NCBI GenBank assembly: GCA_017617475.1 | Contig: JAFZWC010000053.1 | Location: forward strand, 1 to 64,000 | Origin: Bacteroidales bacterium | GTDB lineage: Bacteria; Bacteroidota; Bacteroidia; Bacteroidales; UBA932 | Length of the DNA: 64,000 nucleotides | Direction: 5' to 3' | Shown here: piece by piece, positions 58,549-64,000 of the stretch | Position numbering within the stretch: the first letter of the stretch is position 1 | Layout of the letters: each line of letters begins with the position of its first letter | Translations under genes and position numbers: made by a program | Notes under the pieces: model-generated | Database searches by the model: none | Told to the model about the DNA's origin: nothing | Seen by the model: only the letters and a program-made list of their open reading frames with translations

Positions 58549-59343
58549 ATGAAGATCATTATTCGTAACAACTCCAAGGAAGGCTCCCTGTGGGCCGCCC
58601 ACTACATTGCCTCCAAGATCAAAGAGAAGGCCGCCGTCACCGACAAGCCCTTCGTGCTGGGCCTGCCCACCGGATCTACCCCGCTGGAAACCTACGCCGA
58701 GTTCGCCCGCATGGTCAAGGCCGGCGAGCTGTCCTTCAAGAACGTGATTACCTTCAACATGGACGAGTACGTGGCCCTGCCCCGCGAGCATCCGGAGAGC
58801 TACTGGAGCTTCATGCACCACAACCTCTTCGACCACATTGACATCAAGAAGGAGAACGTGCACATCCTCAACGGCAACGCTCCCGACCTGGCCGCCGAGT
58901 GCGCCGCCTACGAGAAAGCCATCCTGGCCGCCGGCGGAATCGACCTCTTCCTGGGCGGCGTGGGCGAAGACGGCCACATTGCCTTCAACGAGCCCTTCTC
59001 TTCCCTGAGCAGCCGCACCCGCGTGGTCACCCTTACCCAGGATACGCTGGAAGTGAACAGCCGCTTCTTCGGCGGAGACCCGAACGCCGTTCCCAAACAG
59101 GCCATGACCGTGGGCGTGGGTACCGTTCTGGATTCCAAGGAAGTGCTCATCCTGGCCTTCGGCAGCAAGAAGGCACGCGCCCTCCAGGCCGCCATCGAAG
59201 GCCCCATGAGCCACTATTGCACCCTGAGCGGCCTGCAGAACCACCCCGCCGGAACCATCGTCTGTGACGAGAATTCCATCGGCGAGGTTAAGGTAAGCAG
59301 CTATCGCTACTTCAAAGCCGTAGAGGCCGCCGAAAACAAATAG
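58549..59343 (+). CDS. nagB: Glucosamine-6-phosphate deaminase
   Basis: A 264-residue enzyme converting glucosamine-6-phosphate to fructose-6-phosphate and ammonia. Substrate loop LGLPTGSTPLETYAEF, catalytic Asp in TFNMDEYVALPREHPESY, and the intact GVGEDGHIAFNEPF with Asp, His and Glu are all present. It lies 20 bp after the NagB-LmbE fusion and, unlike that protein, keeps all catalytic residues. The pair probably handles N-acetylglucosamine or cell-wall amino sugars. A terminator follows. Confidence 0.97.
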   Translation: MKIIIRNNSKEGSLWAAHYIASKIKEKAAVTDKPFVLGLPTGSTPLETYAEFARMVKAGELSFKNVITFNMDEYVALPREHPESYWSFMHHNLFDHIDIKKENVHILNGNAPDLAAECAAYEKAILAAGGIDLFLGGVGEDGHIAFNEPFSSLSSRTRVVTLTQDTLEVNSRFFGGDPNAVPKQAMTVGVGTVLDSKEVLILAFGSKKARALQAAIEGPMSHYCTLSGLQNHPAGTIVCDENSIGEVKVSSYRYFKAVEAAENK

Positions 59344-59367
59344 GCTGGTGCTATAATCCGCATATTG

Positions 59368-59399
59368 AGCCCCTTTCGAGATTCGGAAGGGGCTTTTTG
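59368..59399 (+). terminator. Intrinsic terminator after nagB
   Basis: AGCCCCTTTC pairs with GGAAGGGGCT (one T-G) around GAGATTC-like loop bases, then TTTTT. Confidence 0.9.
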
Positions 59400-59423
59400 A
59401 TGCTCGGGTACATAACTTTTTCG

Positions 59424-59431
59424 TATATTTG
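59424..59431 (+). promoter_or_regulatory. -7 box of the transglutaminase-like gene pair
   Basis: TATATTTG, 19 nt before the ATG at 59451 and directly after the nagB terminator. Confidence 0.55.
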
Positions 59432-59450
59432 TATGTTAACCACAGATTGT

Positions 59451-61955
59451 ATGAAGAAACTGATACTCGGGGCATTAGCCGCAGCGTTTACCATCTGCGC
59501 CTGTGCGCACCAGCCCTTAAAGGACTACACAACCCGCATGAACGCCTATGGCGGCGCCCTCAAGCCTTTCATGACCTTGCCCGAAGGCATATCGGCCCAG
59601 GAGCGGGACGCCCTGGAATTCCTGTATGCCTATATGCCGCTGGCCGATGTGACGGACTATACGGCCGATTTTTACCTGGCCAACGTCCGGAAGTCCTTCC
59701 AGGCCCGGAAGGAACTGCCCTGGAACGTGCCGGAGCGGGAATTCCGCCACTTTGTGCTGCCGCTGCGCACCAACAACGAAGACCTGGACAGCGCCCGGCT
59801 GGTCTTTTATGACGAACTCAAGCCCCGCGTGGAAAAGCTTTCCATGAAGGATGCCATCCTGGAGGTGAACCACTGGTGCCACGAGAAGATGACGTATCAG
59901 CCTTCCGACGGCCGTACGCACGCCCCGCTGGCCTCTGTGAAGAACGCCCTGGGCCGGTGCGGAGAGGAATCCACCTTCACGGTGGCTGCCCTGCGCAGCG
60001 TGGGCATCCCCGCCCGGCAGGTGTACACCCCCCGCTGGGCCCACACGGAAAGCAACCACGCCTGGGTAGAGGCCTGGGCCGACGGCCAGTGGTACTTCAT
60101 CGGCGCCTGCGAGCCGGAAGCCGTCCTCAACCTGGGCTGGTTCAACGCCCCCGCCTCCCGCGCCATGCTCACCCATACCAAGGTATTCGGCCATTATGAC
60201 GGCCCCGAGGAAGTGGTGCTGGAAACGCCCAATTACACCGAGATCAATCTCATCGAGAACTACGCCAAGGCTGCCAAGGCGCATATTACCGTGCTTTCGG
60301 CCGATGGAAAACCCGTGGAAGGCGCCCGGGTAGATTTCTGCATCTATAATTCTTCCCAGTTCTTCCCCGCCGTGTCCAAGTATACGGACGGCAAGGGTGG
60401 CACCACCTTGAGCGCCGGCCTGGGAGACATGCTGGTCTGGGCCGCCAAGGGCAGCGATTACGGCTTTGCCAAATGCCGTTTCGGCCAGGACACGGAGCTT
60501 ACCGTTACCCTGGATTCTCCCACGGGAAGCCCCGTGAGCAGCGAACTGTATTTCATGGTTCCGCCGCCGGAAGACGTGACGCTTCCGGATGTAACCTCGG
60601 AACAAAGGGCCGAAAACGACCGCCGCATGGCCTACGAAGACTCCGTGCGTAAAGCGTACATGGCCGGATTCCCGGACCGTCTGGCCGCCGATGCCTTTGT
60701 GGCAGAGAACGGTTTGCCCGCCGAGGCCGCCCGCCTGGTGGAAGGATCGGCCGGCAATCACAAGGTTATCAAGGATTTCCTTGTGACAGCCGAGGACAAA
60801 GAGAGGGCCGTGCGTCTCCTGCAGAGCCTGAGCCGCAAAGACCTCTCGGATGTGCCCTCTGCCATCCTGTGGGACAGCTACAATGCTACGGAGAGCGTGC
60901 TGCCCGTGCGCATCGAGACCGAATTCCTTTCCCCTTATAAGGGCTGGTTCCTGCAAAATGTTCCGGCCGAGCTTCAGGAGCAGTTCCGGGGCAACGCCCA
61001 GGCCATTATGGACTGGGTGAACCAGAATATCACCGTAGACGACAACCCGCTCTTCTGGGATATTCCCATGTCGCCGGTTGGTGTTTGGAAAGCCCGCGTG
61101 GCCAACGCCCGCTCCCGGGATCTTCTGACGGTGGCGCTGGGCCGTACGTTTGGCGTAGAGATTCGCCGGAACCGCTTCTCCGGCTCGCTCCAGGCTGGAG
61201 AAGGCAGTATGCCCACCGGCGAGGTGGAGCTGGCCTACACGCCCGTAGAGGGAGTGGAGCAGCCCCAGTTCGGCCAGCACTTTACGCTCAGCAAAATTGA
61301 AAACGGCGGCCTCCGGATGATGTTTCTGGGGATGGGCGGCCGTCGTCCCGGCCCGGGCCCCCGTGCCCCGCGCGGCAACAGCGGCGAGCTGCCGGAAGGC
61401 GACTACCTCCTGGCCAGCGGGAACCGGCTGTCGGACGGCAGCACGCCGGTCACGGTAACGCTGTTCCATGTGACGGCCGGCCAGAAACTGCAGGTGCCCC
61501 TGATTATTGAAACCATCCCGGAAGAAGTGTCCGTGATAGGCTCCTTCGACGCCGGCAAGCTGCCCGCGAAACCCGGAGAGGGTTATTACGCAGCGGCCGT
61601 TCTGGATGTAGGAATGGAACCCACCAACCACGTCCTGCACGACCTGGCCGAAGAGCGCAGCGCCCTGGAAAAATGGGGTCGGCCCATCTATCTGCTTACC
61701 ACCAGCCAGGCCCAGATGGACCGCCTGCAGGAAGAGATTCAGCAGGGCCGCTACGGCACCCTGCCTTCCACTGCCGTCCTGGCCATCGATGCCGACGGCA
61801 GCGTGCTCAAGGGCATCACCGAGAGCCTGAAACTGCGTGAGAACCAGCTGCCCGTGGTCTTTATGGCCAACACGGACGGCGAGGTGATATTTATTTCCCA
61901 AGGATATACCATCGGCATGGGTGCCCAGCTGGAAGCCCTGGCCAAAAAACTGTAA
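59451..61955 (+). CDS. Exported transglutaminase-like protein, copy 1
   Basis: An 834-residue exported protein (MKKLILGALAAAFTICACAH, lipobox-like). The transglutaminase-like core lies at about 110-230: NHWCHEKMTYQPSDGRTHAP, catalytic Cys170 in LGRCGEESTFTV, and His203 in SNHAWVEAWADG; the third residue may be an acid in FIGACEPEAVLN. A beta-sandwich (about 275-370; GKPVEGARVDFCIY) and a long helical and beta C-terminal half follow. A thioredoxin-like region ends the chain. The substrate is unknown; such proteins may be peptidases or cross-linkers. I start at 59451 after a -7 box, not at the frame's first ATG (59397). Confidence 0.82.
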   Translation: MKKLILGALAAAFTICACAHQPLKDYTTRMNAYGGALKPFMTLPEGISAQERDALEFLYAYMPLADVTDYTADFYLANVRKSFQARKELPWNVPEREFRHFVLPLRTNNEDLDSARLVFYDELKPRVEKLSMKDAILEVNHWCHEKMTYQPSDGRTHAPLASVKNALGRCGEESTFTVAALRSVGIPARQVYTPRWAHTESNHAWVEAWADGQWYFIGACEPEAVLNLGWFNAPASRAMLTHTKVFGHYDGPEEVVLETPNYTEINLIENYAKAAKAHITVLSADGKPVEGARVDFCIYNSSQFFPAVSKYTDGKGGTTLSAGLGDMLVWAAKGSDYGFAKCRFGQDTELTVTLDSPTGSPVSSELYFMVPPPEDVTLPDVTSEQRAENDRRMAYEDSVRKAYMAGFPDRLAADAFVAENGLPAEAARLVEGSAGNHKVIKDFLVTAEDKERAVRLLQSLSRKDLSDVPSAILWDSYNATESVLPVRIETEFLSPYKGWFLQNVPAELQEQFRGNAQAIMDWVNQNITVDDNPLFWDIPMSPVGVWKARVANARSRDLLTVALGRTFGVEIRRNRFSGSLQAGEGSMPTGEVELAYTPVEGVEQPQFGQHFTLSKIENGGLRMMFLGMGGRRPGPGPRAPRGNSGELPEGDYLLASGNRLSDGSTPVTVTLFHVTAGQKLQVPLIIETIPEEVSVIGSFDAGKLPAKPGEGYYAAAVLDVGMEPTNHVLHDLAEERSALEKWGRPIYLLTTSQAQMDRLQEEIQQGRYGTLPSTAVLAIDADGSVLKGITESLKLRENQLPVVFMANTDGEVIFISQGYTIGMGAQLEALAKKL

Positions 61956-61960
61956 CCTCT

Positions 61961-64000
61961 ATGAAAAAACTGCTGCTCTTCCTTTGCACGGCCGGCCTGC
62001 TGCTTTCCTGCACGGGCCAGAAGTATTATGTCAAGGACTTTAAGGACCGGCAGGAGGCCCATCAGGGCGCCCTGGCACCGTTCATGGTCCTGCCCAAGGG
62101 AATTTCGGCCCAGGAGAAAGACGCCCTGGAGTTCCTGTATGCCTATATGCCGATGGCCGACGTGACGGATTATTCGCCCGAATTCTATCTCCAGAACGTA
62201 CGGGCGGCCCTGGATACCCGGAGCCGCTGGAATGTTCCGGAGCGGGAGTTCCGCCATTTTGTGCTGCCCATCCGCGTGAATAACGAAAGCCTGGACAGCT
62301 CCCGCGTGGTGTTCCAGCAGGAACTGCTGCCCCGGATTGAGGGGCTCTCCATGCAGGAGGCCATCCTGGAGGTGAACCACTGGTGCCATGAAAAGGTGAC
62401 CTACCAGCCCTCGGACGCCCGCACTTCTTCGCCGCTGAACCTGGTTAAGAACGCCCTGGGCCGATGCGGGGAGCAGTCCACCTTCTGCGTGGCCGCCCTT
62501 CGCAGCGTGGGGATCCCGGCCCGCCAGGTATACACCCCCCGCTGGGCCCACACCGACGACAACCACGCCTGGGTGGAAGCCTGGGCCGACGGAACCTGGT
62601 ACTTCCTGGGCGCCTGCGAGCCCGAACCGGTGCTGAACCTGGGCTGGTTCAACGCCCCCGCCTCCCGCGCCATGCTCATGCATACCAAGGTCTTCGGCAA
62701 ATATGACGGACCGGAGGAAGTGGTGCTGGAAAGCCCCAACTATACAGAGGTGAACCTCATTGACAATTACGCCCAGACGGCCCGCATCGACTTCCAGGTA
62801 ATGTGGTCTCCGGAGGCACCCAACAAAGACGCCGGCAAGCCCGTGGAAGGCGCCCGCGTAGATTTCTGCATCTACAATTACGCCGAGTTCTATCCAGCCG
62901 TTTCCAAGTATACGGACGCCGAAGGCCGCACCTTCACCAGCGCCGGCCTGGGAGACATGCTGGTATGGGCCTCCAAGGGCAATTCCTTCGGCTATACCAA
63001 GGTTAGCTTCGGCAAGGATACTGAAGCCACCATTACGCTCCGGTATTATGCGGGAGACAAGTATGCCACCCCCGTGGGCGTGAAGGAGGCGTTCACCCTG
63101 GTGCCCCCGCCGGAAAACGTGAAGCTCCCGGAGGTAACGCCGGAACAGCGCGCCGCCAACGACCGCCGCACCGCTTACGAAGATTCCCTTCGCCACGCCT
63201 ACGAGGCCACTTTCCCCACACAAAAAGAGGCCCTTGCCTTCGTGCGGGAGCATGGTTATGACGACAAGATGGCCTCCTATATCGTACGCGCACGTGGGAA
63301 TGCCGATGTCATCAAGACCTTCATGACCCAGTGCACCTCGCCCGAAGCGGCCGACGAAATCCTGTCTTCCCTCAGCACCAAAGACTTCCACGACATTACC
63401 CTACCGCTGCTGTTCTCCTATTACACGGCCGATCCTTTCTTCGGCGCCCGCGTGGAGAACGAGTTCCTCACGGACTTCTACAACTATTTCCAGTCTAATC
63501 CGGGAGCCGCCGCCACGCAGCAAGGCATCACGGTAATCAAAGACCCCACCGCATGGAATATTCCCATGTCGCCCGAAGGGGTATGGAAGAGCAAGCTGGC
63601 CGATCCCCGTTCGCTGGACATCTACACCGTTTCCCTCCTGCGGGCCCGCGGCAAGGACGCCCGTAAGAACCCGGTGACCGGCGTGCTGGAAACAAGGGAA
63701 AAAGGTGGAGACTGGAAGTCTCTCAACACCGCCCAGGGGAAGGAAGACCCCAAGGGAACCCTCAGGCTTACCTATAAGCCCACCAAGGCCGTGGAGAACC
63801 CTCAGTACTACACCCATTTCACCCTGTCCAAGATTGTGGACGGACGGCCGCAACTCCTCTCCTTTGACGAAGGCGAAGTGGACATGGGCGGCGGAACCGA
63901 CTGGATCCACACTTTCAAAAACGGCTGTAAACTGGACGAGGGCACTTATCTGCTGGTCTCCGGAAACCGCCTCTCGGATGGTTCCGTTCCCGTTTCCATG
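61961..64000 (+). CDS. Exported transglutaminase-like protein, copy 2 (cut by window end)
   Basis: A paralog of the preceding gene, open from the ATG at 61961 to the window end (680 codons seen). The lipoprotein signal is LCTAGLLLSCTGQ. The same core appears: NHWCHEKVTYQPSDARTSSP, LGRCGEQSTFCVAALRSVG (Cys169), TDDNHAWVEAWADG, and the long identical stretch GWFNAPASRAMLMHTKVFG. Compared with copy 1 it has a short insert near residue 285 (WSPEAPNKDAGKP) and a more diverged C-terminal half. Only 5 bp separate the genes, so they are one operon and likely a tandem duplication. Confidence 0.85.
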   Translation, partial: MKKLLLFLCTAGLLLSCTGQKYYVKDFKDRQEAHQGALAPFMVLPKGISAQEKDALEFLYAYMPMADVTDYSPEFYLQNVRAALDTRSRWNVPEREFRHFVLPIRVNNESLDSSRVVFQQELLPRIEGLSMQEAILEVNHWCHEKVTYQPSDARTSSPLNLVKNALGRCGEQSTFCVAALRSVGIPARQVYTPRWAHTDDNHAWVEAWADGTWYFLGACEPEPVLNLGWFNAPASRAMLMHTKVFGKYDGPEEVVLESPNYTEVNLIDNYAQTARIDFQVMWSPEAPNKDAGKPVEGARVDFCIYNYAEFYPAVSKYTDAEGRTFTSAGLGDMLVWASKGNSFGYTKVSFGKDTEATITLRYYAGDKYATPVGVKEAFTLVPPPENVKLPEVTPEQRAANDRRTAYEDSLRHAYEATFPTQKEALAFVREHGYDDKMASYIVRARGNADVIKTFMTQCTSPEAADEILSSLSTKDFHDITLPLLFSYYTADPFFGARVENEFLTDFYNYFQSNPGAAATQQGITVIKDPTAWNIPMSPEGVWKSKLADPRSLDIYTVSLLRARGKDARKNPVTGVLETREKGGDWKSLNTAQGKEDPKGTLRLTYKPTKAVENPQYYTHFTLSKIVDGRPQLLSFDEGEVDMGGGTDWIHTFKNGCKLDEGTYLLVSGNRLSDGSVPVSM

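Overview
The window looks like chromosomal DNA of a GC-rich member of Bacteroidales (Bacteroidota), probably an uncultured gut or rumen lineage. Evidence: a SusC/SusD polysaccharide utilization locus, many lipoproteins, Bacteroidota -33/-7 promoters (TTTG, about 19 nt, TAnnTTTG), almost no Shine-Dalgarno sequences, and a sufB-sufC-sufD cluster. Genes are packed tightly, often with 4-nt start/stop or stop/stop overlaps. No phage, insertion sequence or CRISPR array was seen. Species assignment is not possible by eye.

Layout. 1-4.3 kb: partial malate dehydrogenase, a hairpin-rich repeat element, a candidate small RNA, a phosphopantetheinyl transferase and the anaerobic ribonucleotide reductase pair nrdD-nrdG. 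4.3-13.2 kb: an EnvC-like protein with a TPR partner, an ECF sigma factor coupled to an unusual inner-membrane/beta-barrel protein, ispE, an unrecognised lipoprotein, a ComM-like ATPase and tsaE. 13.2-28.7 kb: a CotH-like lipoprotein, then a beta-glucan utilization locus read on the minus strand (susC, susD, surface glycan-binding protein, GH16, GH3, GH30) preceded by its likely membrane-bound regulator. The enzyme set fits a beta-1,3/1,6-glucan such as laminarin or fungal wall glucan.

28.7-38.9 kb: a suf Fe-S cluster operon that contains a pnuC-like transporter gene and a very short sufD; then, on the plus strand, a propeller lipoprotein, a GH2 enzyme, an NMT1/THI5-like binding protein and a Cache-HAMP-PP2C sensor phosphatase. 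38.9-43.1 kb: shikimate genes aroB, a fused aroD-aroA, and aroC carrying a striking His/Cys-rich insertion. 43.1-50.9 kb: a TIM-barrel lipoprotein, tRNA-Leu(CAA), a paired inverted-repeat array, an outer-membrane beta-barrel receptor, an M28 peptidase and a phospholipase D-like lipoprotein. 50.9-64 kb: a dicarboxylate symporter, a carboxylesterase broken by one amber codon, a CE7 esterase, an NPP-type phosphodiesterase, a NagB-LmbE fusion next to an intact nagB, and two tandem transglutaminase-like exported proteins, the second cut by the window end.

Most worth a second look: the metal-ligand-rich insertion in chorismate synthase; interspersed repeats read in frame inside aroB and sufD; the 48-bp inverted-repeat units at 45.6 kb; the sigma/beta-barrel pair; the binding-protein/phosphatase pair; the NagB-like domain lacking catalytic residues; and a set of -7 boxes lying 4-8 nt before start codons, which predicts leaderless mRNAs.
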